A DNA stretch of 64,000 bases, from NCBI RefSeq assembly GCF_030159255.1, contig NZ_BSCT01000008.1:1-64000 (forward strand), written 5' to 3'. Each line of letters opens with the position of its first letter. Positions within the stretch are counted from its first letter, which is position 1. Of this stretch, positions 9,868-19,179 are shown piece after piece. A program made the position numbers and the translations under genes. This stretch comes from Bradyrhizobium sp. SSBR45G. Lineage in GTDB: Bacteria; Pseudomonadota; Alphaproteobacteria; Rhizobiales; Xanthobacteraceae. The notes under the pieces were generated by a model. It was not told the origin of the DNA. It was given only the letters and a program-made list of their open reading frames with translations, and searched no databases.

Positions 9868-10122
9868 CTATCCGCCCGATCTGGCCGTCTCTTGCGACGG
9901 CACGCCCTTCGATCCGTTCAGCGTCCGGGACTGCCTTGCATGCCTGCGGCCCCGCTTTCGACAGCGTGCCAGTCCTGTCCGCTCGGAATGCGAACTACAG
10001 GCCGCAATCCCCAGCGCCAAGTAGGCCACATCCGAATCCTCAATCAGCCGCAGATCGTCGAGGGCATTCAACGCCAGCAGCACGCAGACAACACAGCGTA
10101 ACAATCGACATGACCTCACCAT
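9868..10122 (-). CDS. Possible small protein with hydrophobic N-terminus
   Basis: 84 residues from an ATG at 10122, preceded at good spacing by the strong ribosome binding site AGAGGAG. The N-terminus is Cys-rich and hydrophobic (MVRSCRLLRCVVCVLLALNA), a possible short membrane or signal segment. The rest is Arg/Ser-rich with no family I recognise. The surrounding 9584-10341 gap has no other convincing gene. It may be chance coding in G+C-rich DNA; the ribosome binding site is the only real support. Confidence 0.3.
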   Translation of the reverse strand: MVRSCRLLRCVVCVLLALNALDDLRLIEDSDVAYLALGIAACSSHSERTGLARCRKRGRRHARQSRTLNGSKGVPSQETARSGG

Positions 10123-10253
10123 GACAGATCTCCTCTGCTCTCTGTGCGGTCGCAAAATGCTCACGACCTGACTTTGGAGAGGACACGCATTCAGCGGTAA
10201 AGTGGACGAAGGGACCCAGAAGAATGACGGAAGAAATCTGGAAATCGGCGTTG

Positions 10254-10400
10254 TCAGGCTCCGCGCCTGATTGTCTTCAACTCGTCCTGCATCGTAGGGT
10301 GCTTGCTGACGTCCAGCGTCCTGCCCGGGGCCCGCGCGGTGATGAAATCGAGCAGCTCAAGCTCCGAGGTCGCCACTCGGACCGCACGCAAAAAGACGAT
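10254..10400 (-). pseudogene. Possible 3' remnant of an unrecognised gene
   Basis: Read on the minus strand, this segment encodes a protein-like tail (ELLDFITARAPGRTLDVSKH followed by PTMQDELKTIRRGA) and a TGA stop at 10254-10256. Third codon positions are mostly G or C. Upstream the frame runs into the NACHT gene on the opposite strand and has no start in a sensible place. It may be the end of a gene cut when the NACHT gene arrived. The family was not recognised, and chance antisense openness is a real alternative. Confidence 0.25.
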
Positions 10401-12777
10401 CAAGAGACTGATCGACGAATGCGAGCTCAAGACATTTGCCGAACTCTACCGCCGGGCCCATTCGATTGCCCAACGACGCTACGAGCACGAACGCGACGGT
10501 CGACAGGCTTCGAACTACGAGCGCATCCTTCGCTGGGTCGATGACGACTACCACAAATGCCTCGCAAACGGCCATTCTCTCTACGAATTGTGCCTGACGC
10601 TCTTCATCGACGTTTTCGCTGACTGCCCCCAATTCGGCAGCGACAAGGCGCGAACGATCGCCGATCTGCAAGCGCAGTTATGGCCGCCCAAGCAATCCGA
10701 GGCGTCGGCCGAAACGGCGGATCCAGACCGACTCGCCGAAACGAGGTCTCACGATCCGTGGGCCCCCTACAAGGCTGAATTGTCGGGATTGATCGACCTG
10801 CCGGCGCCCGGCTGCAACATTCCGCTGAGCCTTCTGTATGTGCCCCTCAGGGCCTCCTATGGCGATACGCTGACGCGATCGCCGCACCTGAAATCGTTTC
10901 TGACGGAAAAGCAGAAGAAGAGCGCTGATCACCGCACCGACCTGGTCAACGTCGTGGACGACCTCGAAGCGCTGGTCGAGACTTGGCTTCTGAACGACAT
11001 CGAAACCTATGATTTGGTACGCCTGATCCGCGGAGGACCCGGCTCGGGAAAATCGACGTTCACGAAACATCTGGTGAGCAGGATCGTCAGACATGGCACC
11101 GCTTCCGACGGCCGCTCTCTCCGCATCGCTCACGTGATCCTGATTCCGTTGCAGCATGCCCCCGTCGGGCTGGTCGATATGACCAACGTCATCGGCGACC
11201 GCCTTGCTCGATTTGGGCTTGCTGATAGCGACTTCAAACCCGATCTGTTTCGCCCCGACGGACGTCTTCTGGTCGTCTTCGATGGCCTCGATGAGCTGTC
11301 ACGCGAGGGCGCCTCCGCGCTGGAACAGAGCCGCGCCTTCATCAAGACTCTCCAGAATTGGCTGGCGGTCCGCAATTCGGTACATGTGAATACGCTGGCG
11401 ATCGTGGTCGGGCGAGACATGGTCGTCCAAAAGGCGGAGGCGACGTTGGCGCTGGCTCCGCATCAGACGTGGGAGCTGCAGCCTTATCTCATCACCAAAC
11501 GCGGCTTGCTGGGAGAAGACCGCCATCTCCTGCCTGACCAGCGTCCGATCTGGTGGCGACAATGGGCTGAAGCCAACGGCCTCGATACCAGATTGCCGTT
11601 TGGCATCAGGTCTCGCGGCCTGACCGAGTTGTCCACCGAGCCGCTGCTGCTCTACATCATCGCGCTGACCGGAATCTACGAAAGTACGGGGATAACGAGT
11701 CTCAGTCGTTTCGAGCTCTACGAATTCATCCTAAAGCGGATCATCTCGAACTGGCACAATCGCGCAGGTCGAAAGGACGTGCAATTCTTGGCCGATCCGG
11801 CGATCGCGCAAGTTCTGGAGAACATTGCAATTGCAGCCTGGATCGATGGCGGACGCGCGACCAGCGCCAGCCGCGCGATCAGTGTGAGCGAACCGACCGG
11901 CACCACGGAGGCGGACCTCAGACGTCTCATATCCGAGGGCGAGGTCGTCAAGGCGCTGCTCGCATTCTACATGAGACTGGACGACGATATCGACAATGTC
12001 GGAATCGAGTTCAGCCACAAGAGCTTTTGTGAATTCCTGGTCATTCGATACCTGAGCAGAACCGCGACCCAGGTTCTCAAGAGTGGCGGCGGGCTGATCA
12101 TGTTGTTCGACCGCGTCGAAGGCCTGGCTTCACAGCCGATGACCGATGAAATGGCGGGGTTTCTCCATGATGCCGTTCTGTCCTGGCCACGGCCGCAAAT
12201 CGTAGCAGCGAATCGCTCGGCACTCGACCTGCTTCGGCGGATCGCAAGCGGTGAACGTCTTTGGCACGGTCGTGCCGCGCGGATGGAGATGGACTTCATC
12301 GTGGAGGTAGCCATCGTGATCCTGGCCAGCACAGGTCCGCTCGAAGGCGACCGATTTGAGATCGAATGGAGCGGCCCCTGCGATGCTCAGGCGTTGCTAT
12401 CCATCATCGGTAGTCCCGATCGTTCTGTGCTTTGGCACTGGCGGCGCGAGTATACGTCCCTGGTACCGGAGGTCATAAAGCCCAGCGCCTCCCGACTGAT
12501 CAAGTTCGATTTTTCGGGGCAATCTTTCATACGCGCCCGCTTTGTTGCGCTGGACCTGACTGGAAGCTCGTTGGAGAATTGCGACCTGCGTGGCGCCGAG
12601 TTCATCGACTGCATAGCCTGCAGCGTGTCGTTCGATCGATCGAATCTCCAGGGAACGCGCTGGCACGGCACCAACATCTCGAACGCGACCTTTCGACGCG
12701 CCGTGCTGGACGGAGCCGATTTCTCCTTGGCCAATGGAATTTCGCCGTACCAGTTCACCGACGCCACCTCGTTGTGA
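10342..12777 (+). CDS. NACHT-family STAND NTPase with C-terminal pentapeptide repeats
   Basis: 811 residues from the ATG at 10342. An unassigned, charged, helical N-terminal part (1-220) may be an effector. The NACHT NTPase has P-loop GGPGSGKST (231-239, K237) and the extended Walker B DGLDEL (314-319) with its extra acidic residue. A helical region to about 640 includes GIEFSHKSFCEFLVIRYL, typical of the segment after NACHT. A C-terminal pentapeptide-repeat block (about 718-800: LTGSSLENCDLRGAEF, then RSNLQGTRW and NATFRRAVLDGADF) is in the sensor position. Bacterial NACHT proteins are known antiphage defence proteins. No strong ribosome binding site is seen; the frame is open to 10228, so a start upstream at a TTG (10303) or GTG (10339) is possible. 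More A/T at third positions than its neighbours suggests transfer. Confidence 0.82.
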   Translation: MKSSSSSSEVATRTARKKTIKRLIDECELKTFAELYRRAHSIAQRRYEHERDGRQASNYERILRWVDDDYHKCLANGHSLYELCLTLFIDVFADCPQFGSDKARTIADLQAQLWPPKQSEASAETADPDRLAETRSHDPWAPYKAELSGLIDLPAPGCNIPLSLLYVPLRASYGDTLTRSPHLKSFLTEKQKKSADHRTDLVNVVDDLEALVETWLLNDIETYDLVRLIRGGPGSGKSTFTKHLVSRIVRHGTASDGRSLRIAHVILIPLQHAPVGLVDMTNVIGDRLARFGLADSDFKPDLFRPDGRLLVVFDGLDELSREGASALEQSRAFIKTLQNWLAVRNSVHVNTLAIVVGRDMVVQKAEATLALAPHQTWELQPYLITKRGLLGEDRHLLPDQRPIWWRQWAEANGLDTRLPFGIRSRGLTELSTEPLLLYIIALTGIYESTGITSLSRFELYEFILKRIISNWHNRAGRKDVQFLADPAIAQVLENIAIAAWIDGGRATSASRAISVSEPTGTTEADLRRLISEGEVVKALLAFYMRLDDDIDNVGIEFSHKSFCEFLVIRYLSRTATQVLKSGGGLIMLFDRVEGLASQPMTDEMAGFLHDAVLSWPRPQIVAANRSALDLLRRIASGERLWHGRAARMEMDFIVEVAIVILASTGPLEGDRFEIEWSGPCDAQALLSIIGSPDRSVLWHWRREYTSLVPEVIKPSASRLIKFDFSGQSFIRARFVALDLTGSSLENCDLRGAEFIDCIACSVSFDRSNLQGTRWHGTNISNATFRRAVLDGADFSLANGISPYQFTDATSL

Positions 12778-12904
12778 TTCTGACCGCGCAAGCTCGCCCT
12801 TGCCGTAAGGGACGTTGCATCGTCGGGACCCGTGATTTCACCTCGGCGCCCGCCGGCGTATTCATGCCGGCTCGGCCACCATGCCGGAGCCCGTTGCGAA
12901 CAAT

Positions 12905-12919
12905 GTTCCCGTATTGTTC
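12905..12919. promoter_or_regulatory. LexA-type SOS box upstream of comM
   Basis: GTTCCCGTATTGTTC matches the alphaproteobacterial LexA target GTTC-N7-GTTC exactly. It also forms part of a 7-bp inverted repeat (GAACAAT/ATTGTTC, 12898-12919). It ends 48 bases before the comM ATG, the expected position for repression. As I recall, comM has been proposed as an SOS gene in Alphaproteobacteria. Confidence 0.6.
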
Positions 12920-12967
12920 TTGCGCAGCAGGATCGCTTCCGCTAGCCTCTCTGGCGGGAGGGGCACC

Positions 12968-14506
12968 ATGGTCCAGCGGGTTTCCACCGTCGCCTTTGAG
13001 GGGATCGAGGCCCGCGCGGTCGACGTGCAGGTCCAGGTTGCGCCGGGTCTGCCGGCGTTTGCCATCGTCGGCCTGCCTGACAAGGCGGTGTCGGAGGCGC
13101 GCGAGCGGGTGCGCTCGGCGCTGATCGCCTCGGGCCTCGCTCTGCCCGCGCGGCGCATCACGGTGAACCTCGCGCCGGCCGACGTGCCGAAGGAAGGCAG
13201 CCATTACGACCTGCCGATCGCGCTCGGCCTGATGGCGGCCATCGGCGCCATTCCGCCGGATGCGCTGGGTGGATTCACCGTGCTCGGCGAGCTCGGGCTC
13301 GACGGCTCGATCGCGCCGGTCGCAGGCGTCCTGCCGGCCGCGATCGGCGCCAATGCGCGCGAGGAGGGCCTGATCTGCCCGGCCGCCTGCGGCGCCGAGG
13401 CGGCCTGGGCGAGCCCAGACCTGCAGATCATCGCGGCGACGTCGCTGATCCAGATCGCCAACCATTTCAAGGGCACGCAGGTGCTGTCGCGGCCGCAGCC
13501 GAAGATCCAGGAGGCGCCCGCGAGCCTGCTCGATCTGCGCGACATCAAGGGCCAGGAGAGCGGCAAGCGCGCGCTCGAGATCGCCGCCGCCGGCGGACAT
13601 CATCTCCTGATGATCGGGTCGCCCGGCGCCGGCAAGTCGATGCTCGCGGCGCGGCTGCCGTCGATCCTGCCGCCGCTCTCGCCGGCCGAACTGCTCGAAG
13701 TCTCGATGATCGCCTCGGTCGCCGGCGAGATCGAGGGCGGCGCGCTGACCAACCGGCGCCCGTTCCGCAGCCCGCATCATTCCGCGAGCATGGCGGCGCT
13801 GACCGGCGGCGGCCTGCGCGCCCGGCCGGGCGAAATCTCGCTGGCGCATCAGGGCGTGCTGTTCCTCGACGAGCTGCCGGAGTTCGATCCGCGCGTGCTG
13901 GATTCGCTGCGCCAGCCCTTGGAGAACGGCGAGGTCTCGATCTCGCGCGCCAACCACCGCGTCACCTACCCTGCCCGCTTCATGCTGGTCGCGGCGATGA
14001 ATCCGTGCCGCTGCGGCAGCGCCTTCGAGCCCGGCTACGCCTGCAAGCGCGGCCGCATCGACCGCTGCACGGCCGACTACCAGATGCGCATCTCCGGCCC
14101 GCTGATGGACCGCATCGACCTGCGCATCGAGGTGCCCGCTGTCACCGCCGCCGACCTGATCCTGCCGCCGTCGAAGGAAGGCTCGAAAGAGGTCGCCGCC
14201 CGCGTCGCGGCCGCGCGCGACCTGCAACGCGAGCGCTACGCCAAGGCCGGCCTGCCGCACGTCCGGACCAACGCCGAGGCGCCGGCCGCCGTGCTCGACG
14301 AGATCGCCAGGCTGGATGCGCCGGGCCAGAAGCTGCTGCGCGAAGCCGCCGAGACGATGCGGCTGTCGGCGCGCGGCTATCATCGCGTCCTGCGCGTGGC
14401 GCGGACGCTGGCCGATCTGGACCATGTCGAGACTATCGGCCGGCTGCACTTGGCCGAGGCGCTGTCGTACCGCGCGCTGGCCGAGGACAATCGCCATGCG
14501 GCGTAA
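12968..14506 (+). CDS. comM: YifB/ComM family Mg chelatase-like AAA+ ATPase
   Basis: Hexameric branch-migration helicase of the ComM/YifB type, acting in recombination of incoming DNA. It has 512 residues from the ATG at 12968, which has GGGAGGGG just upstream; an in-frame ATG at 12881 lies before the LexA-type box and is rejected. The N-terminal Lon-like domain (VQRVSTVAFEGIEARAVDVQ) is followed by Walker A GSPGAGKSMLAARLPS (K223), Walker B VLFLDELPEF, a Cys-containing MNPCRCG segment, and a C-terminal helical domain (LSARGYHRVLRVARTLADL). Confidence 0.93.
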   Translation: MVQRVSTVAFEGIEARAVDVQVQVAPGLPAFAIVGLPDKAVSEARERVRSALIASGLALPARRITVNLAPADVPKEGSHYDLPIALGLMAAIGAIPPDALGGFTVLGELGLDGSIAPVAGVLPAAIGANAREEGLICPAACGAEAAWASPDLQIIAATSLIQIANHFKGTQVLSRPQPKIQEAPASLLDLRDIKGQESGKRALEIAAAGGHHLLMIGSPGAGKSMLAARLPSILPPLSPAELLEVSMIASVAGEIEGGALTNRRPFRSPHHSASMAALTGGGLRARPGEISLAHQGVLFLDELPEFDPRVLDSLRQPLENGEVSISRANHRVTYPARFMLVAAMNPCRCGSAFEPGYACKRGRIDRCTADYQMRISGPLMDRIDLRIEVPAVTAADLILPPSKEGSKEVAARVAAARDLQRERYAKAGLPHVRTNAEAPAAVLDEIARLDAPGQKLLREAAETMRLSARGYHRVLRVARTLADLDHVETIGRLHLAEALSYRALAEDNRHAA

Positions 14507-14608
14507 AGGCGCCCTCCCCCTCAACACTCTGGTAACGACTTATCTTTACCCTCCGACAACCATAAGGCCCGCGTTTCCGTCATCAGGCCTTCCGCGTCGG
14601 TGCGTGTC

Positions 14609-15115
14609 ATGTTGCGTTTCAAGGTTCTCGTTTCAGCCGTGCCGCTGATCGCGGCCGCGGTCATTGCCAGGCTCGAGCTGGCGCCCTCCCCGCAGCCCTG
14701 CATTGCCGTCGGTGCCGACAGCGTTTCGCTCGGCACCGCGCCCTTCCACGCTGATCTCCACGTCGACTTCACCGATGATCCGGCGCTCGCGACGGTTCGC
14801 GTGGCGCTGGCCGATAGCCCGGAAACGGCTGATTTCGTCGTGGTCGATGATGCGCCTGCCCAAGACAAGGAGCTCGGTTGCGGTCCGGGCGCCGCGACGC
14901 GAAGCGTCGCGATCGCCGACCACGCCACCGGCGCCTGGCCGCTGATCTATCTCGCGAGGTCCGACACCACGGATGCGACCAAAGATGACGCGAGCCGGCG
15001 CCCGGCTGACTACCGCATCTTCGTGCGGTCGAGCCGCATCACGGTGCGCCAGGCCGCGGCGCTGATCGTCAGCGCGCATCACCACGTGTCGCCGACCGTC
15101 GACGCCATCCTGTGA
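14609..15115 (+). CDS. Hypothetical exported protein
   Basis: 168 residues from the ATG at 14609 (a GTG at 14600 is also in frame). A hydrophobic N-terminus (MLRFKVLVSAVPLIAAAVIA) could be a signal peptide or an anchor. The rest is soluble, with DFVVVDDAPAQDKELGCGPG in the middle and RIFVRSSRITVRQAAALIVS near the end. I do not recognise a domain. It lies on the same strand 134 bases before the hybrid histidine kinase, so a linked periplasmic role is possible but only inferred. Confidence 0.65.
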   Translation: MLRFKVLVSAVPLIAAAVIARLELAPSPQPCIAVGADSVSLGTAPFHADLHVDFTDDPALATVRVALADSPETADFVVVDDAPAQDKELGCGPGAATRSVAIADHATGAWPLIYLARSDTTDATKDDASRRPADYRIFVRSSRITVRQAAALIVSAHHHVSPTVDAIL

Positions 15116-15249
15116 GCCGGGCTAACGCCCGGTTCACCATCTCTGCACCGCGCCATCGCGCGGGCATGCGCCTTCAAGCCTCAGCAAGACCGACGCCGCA
15201 TGGTGCGGGCCGGGCAGGATATCGGGATCGAATACGTCGGGGGTGAACG

Positions 15250-17484
15250 ATGGGACGGACTCTTCGCATCAGGCTGCGCCTGCGCCGTTTCATGCGCCGT
15301 CATCAGCTCATCTTCACGATCCTGCGCTCGCTGATGATCTTCTCCGCCGGCTTCGGCGGCGCCTATGGCTTCATCAAGGCCAGCATCTCCGAGAATTCCG
15401 GCTACAATCCGCATACGTTCGCGATCGGCGCCAGCTTCCTGTTCGCACTCGCCTGCGTCGGCCTCGCCACGCTCAGCATGCGGCTGCGCTTCGTCCATAA
15501 GAAGCTGCAGAAGATCGCGCTTCACAACGAGGTGCTGGCCGACCGGAACTGGGAGCTGCAGGAGGCCGAGCAGCGCGCGCGCCATCTGTTCGAGCAGCAG
15601 GGCGACCTCATCGTCATGCGCGAGCAGGACGGCACCATCATCTTCGTCAACGACGCCTATTGCCAGATGGCGGGGCTCGATCGCGAGAACCTCATCGGCA
15701 GCCAATTCGCGTTCGACCTGATCGAGCAGGGCGACAGCGCGCTGGAGCCCAGCGGCACGCGCGTTCACGACCAGCGCATCGACAGCGCGACCGGACCGCG
15801 CTGGATCGCCTGGCGCGAGGCGCTGGTGCGCTCCGATGCCGGGCACCCCGCCGTGCTGCAATGTGTCGGCCGCGATGTCACCGACCGCACCGAGTCCGAG
15901 CGCGCGCTGGCCGATGCGCGCGACCAGGCCAATGCGGCGAACCGTGCCAAATCCCGCTTCCTGGCAATGGCCAGCCACGAGATCCGCACGCCGTTGAACG
16001 GCATTCTCGGCATGAGCGGGCTGCTGCTCGAGACACACCTGACGCCGGAGCAGACCACCTACGCCAAGGCCGTGCGCACCTCGGGCGAAGCGCTGATGGC
16101 GCTGATCAACGAGCTGCTGGACTATTCCAAGATCGAGGCCGGCAAGCTGGCGCTGGAGGCGCAGCCGTTCTCTCTGACCGCGCTGATCGAGGAGATCACC
16201 GAGCTGCTGGCGCCGCGCGCGCAGGCCAAGCAGCTGGAGATCGCCGCCTACATGGATGAGCGGCTGCCGACCTGGGTGACGGGCGACGCCGCCCGGCTGC
16301 GCCAAGTGCTGCTCAATCTCGCCGGCAACGCCATCAAGTTCACGAGCTCGGGCGGCGTCGCTGTCATCGCCGAGCCCGGCATCTGGCCCAACGAGATCAG
16401 CTTCCAGGTGCGCGACACCGGCATCGGCATCGCCTTTGAAGCGCAGGAGCGCATCTTCCGCGAATTCGAACAGGCCGACGACAGCGTCGCGCGCAGCTTC
16501 GGCGGCACCGGCCTTGGCTTGGCGATCTCCGACCGCATCGTCAAGCGCATGGGCGGCCGGATCAGCCTGCAGAGCGAGCTCGGCGCCGGCTCGACCTTCG
16601 AGGTCTCGGTGCCGCTGCCGGCGGCGTTGGAGCGCGGCGAGCAGAACAGTTTTCGCGGGCCGGATCTGACCGGGCAGTCGGTCATGCTGATCGCGCCGAC
16701 GGGGCTGCAAGCCGAGCTGATCGAGCGACGGCTGCAGCACTGGGGTGCACAGACCTGCCTCGTCGCCGAGGCCGCGGTGGCCGACGTGCTGCTGCCGGAG
16801 CGGGCATGGCACGCGGTGCTGATCGACGACGCGATCGGCAGCGATGCGGCGCGACGCCTGGGCGCAACGGCGCAACATCATACGACGCGGCTGATCGTGC
16901 TGGTCACGCCGGCGAGCCGCCACGAGCTGATGCCGGCGGCGCCGTTCCACGGCTATCTCGTCAAGCCGCTGCGGGCCGCGTCGCTCGCCGCCCGCGTCGG
17001 CTTCGCTGTCGATGACACATCGCTCGTCGACGACCCGGTCCCGACGATCGCTCCGCCGATCACAGCGTCCGCCGGGATGGGCCTGTCGATCCTGGTCGCC
17101 GAGGACAACGACATCAACGCACTGCTGATGCGCTCGCTGCTCAGCAAGCTCGGCCATCACGCCGACATCGCCGTGCACGGCGAAGCCGCGCTCGACTCCT
17201 GGCTCGCGGCGCGCGCGGCCGGCACGCCCTACGACCTGATCCTGATGGACGTGCAGATGCCCCGCCTCGACGGCATCGCCGCCGCCAAGCGCATCCGCGC
17301 CCACGAGGCCGCCGAGCCTGGCCGGCGCACGCCGATCCTGGCGCTCACGGCCAACGCCCTGGTCGAAGACCGCTATGCCTGCTTCGAAGCCGGCATGGAC
17401 GGTTTCCTGGTCAAGCCGATCGATCGCGACAAGCTGGACGAGGCGCTCGCCAATCTGGCAGCTGCGCGGCAGGTCGCGGCGTAG
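15250..17484 (+). CDS. Hybrid sensor histidine kinase/response regulator
   Basis: 744 residues. Two N-terminal membrane segments (about 20-80), a PAS domain (about 115-225, FVNDAYCQMAGLDRENLIGS), HisKA with phospho-acceptor H243 in ASHEIRTPLNGILG, and HATPase_c (DTGIGI, then GGTGLGLAISDRIVKRMGG). A degenerate receiver-like segment (about 480-585) is followed by a full receiver domain with phosphorylatable D667 in LILMDVQMPRLDG and conserved K in FLVKPIDR. Stimulus unknown. A CckA-like role is not supported: the C-terminal receiver is preceded by a second decayed one, as in BarA/ArcB-type hybrids. The ATG has GGGGTGA upstream. Confidence 0.9.
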   Translation: MGRTLRIRLRLRRFMRRHQLIFTILRSLMIFSAGFGGAYGFIKASISENSGYNPHTFAIGASFLFALACVGLATLSMRLRFVHKKLQKIALHNEVLADRNWELQEAEQRARHLFEQQGDLIVMREQDGTIIFVNDAYCQMAGLDRENLIGSQFAFDLIEQGDSALEPSGTRVHDQRIDSATGPRWIAWREALVRSDAGHPAVLQCVGRDVTDRTESERALADARDQANAANRAKSRFLAMASHEIRTPLNGILGMSGLLLETHLTPEQTTYAKAVRTSGEALMALINELLDYSKIEAGKLALEAQPFSLTALIEEITELLAPRAQAKQLEIAAYMDERLPTWVTGDAARLRQVLLNLAGNAIKFTSSGGVAVIAEPGIWPNEISFQVRDTGIGIAFEAQERIFREFEQADDSVARSFGGTGLGLAISDRIVKRMGGRISLQSELGAGSTFEVSVPLPAALERGEQNSFRGPDLTGQSVMLIAPTGLQAELIERRLQHWGAQTCLVAEAAVADVLLPERAWHAVLIDDAIGSDAARRLGATAQHHTTRLIVLVTPASRHELMPAAPFHGYLVKPLRAASLAARVGFAVDDTSLVDDPVPTIAPPITASAGMGLSILVAEDNDINALLMRSLLSKLGHHADIAVHGEAALDSWLAARAAGTPYDLILMDVQMPRLDGIAAAKRIRAHEAAEPGRRTPILALTANALVEDRYACFEAGMDGFLVKPIDRDKLDEALANLAAARQVAA

Positions 17485-17548
17485 TTGGTGATGAGTTGGA
17501 GTGGCTGGGCTACGAGCCGCGAACCCGAGGCGACAACATCTCTCCCCT

Positions 17549-17728
17549 CGTCATTCCGGGGCATTCGCGCGCAAAATGGCGAAGCCATTTTGAAGCAGCG
17601 CGAATGAGCCCGGAATCCATAGCCACAGGCCGTTGTTTGTTGAAGGCAATAGCCACGATCGTCTCGATCCACATGAACGGCTATGGCTATGGATTCCGGG
17701 CTCGCGCTGCGCGCGCCCCGGAATGACG
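17549..17728. repeat. Palindromic repeat (CGTCATTCCGGGGC family)
   Basis: The ends are inverted copies (CGTCATTCCGGGGC and its complement), with inner inverted arms around AATCCATAGCCAC and TGGCTATGGATT. It fills the 301-base gap between the kinase stop and the coaA stop. The same family occurs at 42781-42889. Confidence 0.75.
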
Positions 17729-17785
17729 GAGAGATTGTCCGTTCGCCTACACGTCAGGCGATCGCGCAAAGCGCGACGGCCGTGC

Positions 17786-18742
17786 TCACAACCGCCTGAG
17801 CGCCACCGTCTCGACCTCGTGGTCGGCGCCCTTCTTCAGGATGAGCGTCGCGCGCGGCCTCGTCGGCAGGATGTTGTCCTCGAGATTGGCGAGGTTGGTG
17901 CGTTCCCAGATCGCGATCGCGGTGGCAATGGCCTCTTCGTCGGACAGCAGCGCGTAGCGGTTGAAGTAGGACCGGGGATCATGGAACGCGGTGTCACGCA
18001 GCGACAGGAAGCGCTTCACGTACCATTTGCGCAGCACCGCCTCGTCGGCGTCGATGTAGACCGAGAAGTCGAAGAAGTCGGAGACCACAGGTACCGCCTT
18101 GCCGTCGCGCGGCAGCGGCCCGGTCTGCAGCACGTTGACGCCTTCGACGATGAGGATGTCGGGCTGGTCGATCTCGACCCACTGATTGGGCACGATGTCG
18201 TAGGTGAGATGCGAGTAGACCGGCGCGCGCACCTGATGCCGGCCGGCCTTGATGTCGGAGAGAAAGCTGAGCAGCCGCGGCAGATCGTAGCTTTCCGGAA
18301 AGCCCTTCTTCTGCATCAGGCCCTGCCGCTCCAGGACCGCGTTCGGATACAGGAAGCCGTCGGTGGTGATGAGGTCGACCTTCGGGCGCGGCGACCAGCG
18401 CGCCAGCAGGGCCTGCAGCACGCGCGCGGTGGTGGACTTGCCGACCGACACCGAGCCGGCGACGCCGATGATGTAGGGCATCTTGCGGTCGCGGATGCCG
18501 AGGAACTGGCGCTGCGCGTAGTACAGCCGCTGCGCCGCATCGACATACATCGACAGCAGCCGCGACAGCGGCAGATAGATGTCCTCGACCTCCTTGAGAT
18601 CGAGGCGATCGTGCATCGAGCGGAGCTTGGAGAACTCGCCGGGCTCCAAGGTCATCGGCGTGTCGTTGCGCAGTTCGGACCACTGCTCGCGGGTGAAGAC
18701 GCGGTACGGATTATATGTTTGTTCGGTGGTGCGCATATCCAT
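17786..18742 (-). CDS. coaA: Type I pantothenate kinase
   Basis: Phosphorylates pantothenate, the first step of coenzyme A synthesis; cytoplasmic. 318 residues, normal for prokaryotic type I PanK. Motifs: P-loop [15 protein letters not shown] (96-110), [42 protein letters not shown] and [12 protein letters not shown] segment. It is the last gene of a minus-strand run behind hisE. Start at 18742; an ATG six bases in is the alternative. Confidence 0.96.
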   Translation of the reverse strand: MDMRTTEQTYNPYRVFTREQWSELRNDTPMTLEPGEFSKLRSMHDRLDLKEVEDIYLPLSRLLSMYVDAAQRLYYAQRQFLGIRDRKMPYIIGVAGSVSVGKSTTARVLQALLARWSPRPKVDLITTDGFLYPNAVLERQGLMQKKGFPESYDLPRLLSFLSDIKAGRHQVRAPVYSHLTYDIVPNQWVEIDQPDILIVEGVNVLQTGPLPRDGKAVPVVSDFFDFSVYIDADEAVLRKWYVKRFLSLRDTAFHDPRSYFNRYALLSDEEAIATAIAIWERTNLANLEDNILPTRPRATLILKKGADHEVETVALRRL

Positions 18743-18775
18743 GATGCTGCCCTTTGTTTCCCCCGCCGTCGCGCC

Positions 18776-19099
18776 CTACTCCGTCTTGCGCGACGCCTTT
18801 TCTTCCAGCCCCGATTGAACGGTCCGCTTGCCGAGCGCCGCCTCGACCTCTTCGAGCCGGACGTCGCGCGACTTCAGCAGCACCAACAGATGAAACAGCA
18901 GATCGGCGCTTTCGGAGATCAGGTGGTCGCGATCGGTGCCGACGGCGGCAATGACCGTCTCCACCGCCTCCTCACCCATTTTCTTGGCGCATTGCGACGG
19001 TCCCTTGTCGAGCAGCTTGCGCGTATAGGACGCCTCGCCACCCGCCGCGGCGCGCGCGTCGATGATGGCAGCCAGATCGTGAAGCGTGAAGCGGGACAT
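18776..19099 (-). CDS. hisE: Phosphoribosyl-ATP pyrophosphatase
   Basis: Hydrolyses phosphoribosyl-ATP to phosphoribosyl-AMP, step 2 of histidine synthesis. 107 residues. The MazG-like metal-binding helices are clear: KMGEEAVETVIAA and ESADLLFHLLVLL. Part of the hisB-DUF2628-hisH-hisA-hisF-hisE order. Confidence 0.95.
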   Translation of the reverse strand: MSRFTLHDLAAIIDARAAAGGEASYTRKLLDKGPSQCAKKMGEEAVETVIAAVGTDRDHLISESADLLFHLLVLLKSRDVRLEEVEAALGKRTVQSGLEEKASRKTE

Positions 19100-19179
19100 C
19101 AGCCGGTGCTCGGAACGCTGCCCGCCATGGACGGCGGGTCAAGTCAGCGTTCATGTAACATTTTTGCGGCGCAATGTCG

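Noticed and set aside
10224..10544. ORF starting ATGACGGAAGAA before the NACHT gene
   Set aside because: It is in a different frame from the NACHT gene and reads as the exact mirror of the better protein-like minus-strand tail; no domain seen.
15181..17304. 707-codon open frame antisense to the hybrid kinase
   Set aside because: Mirror frame of a certain gene; no start signal or family.
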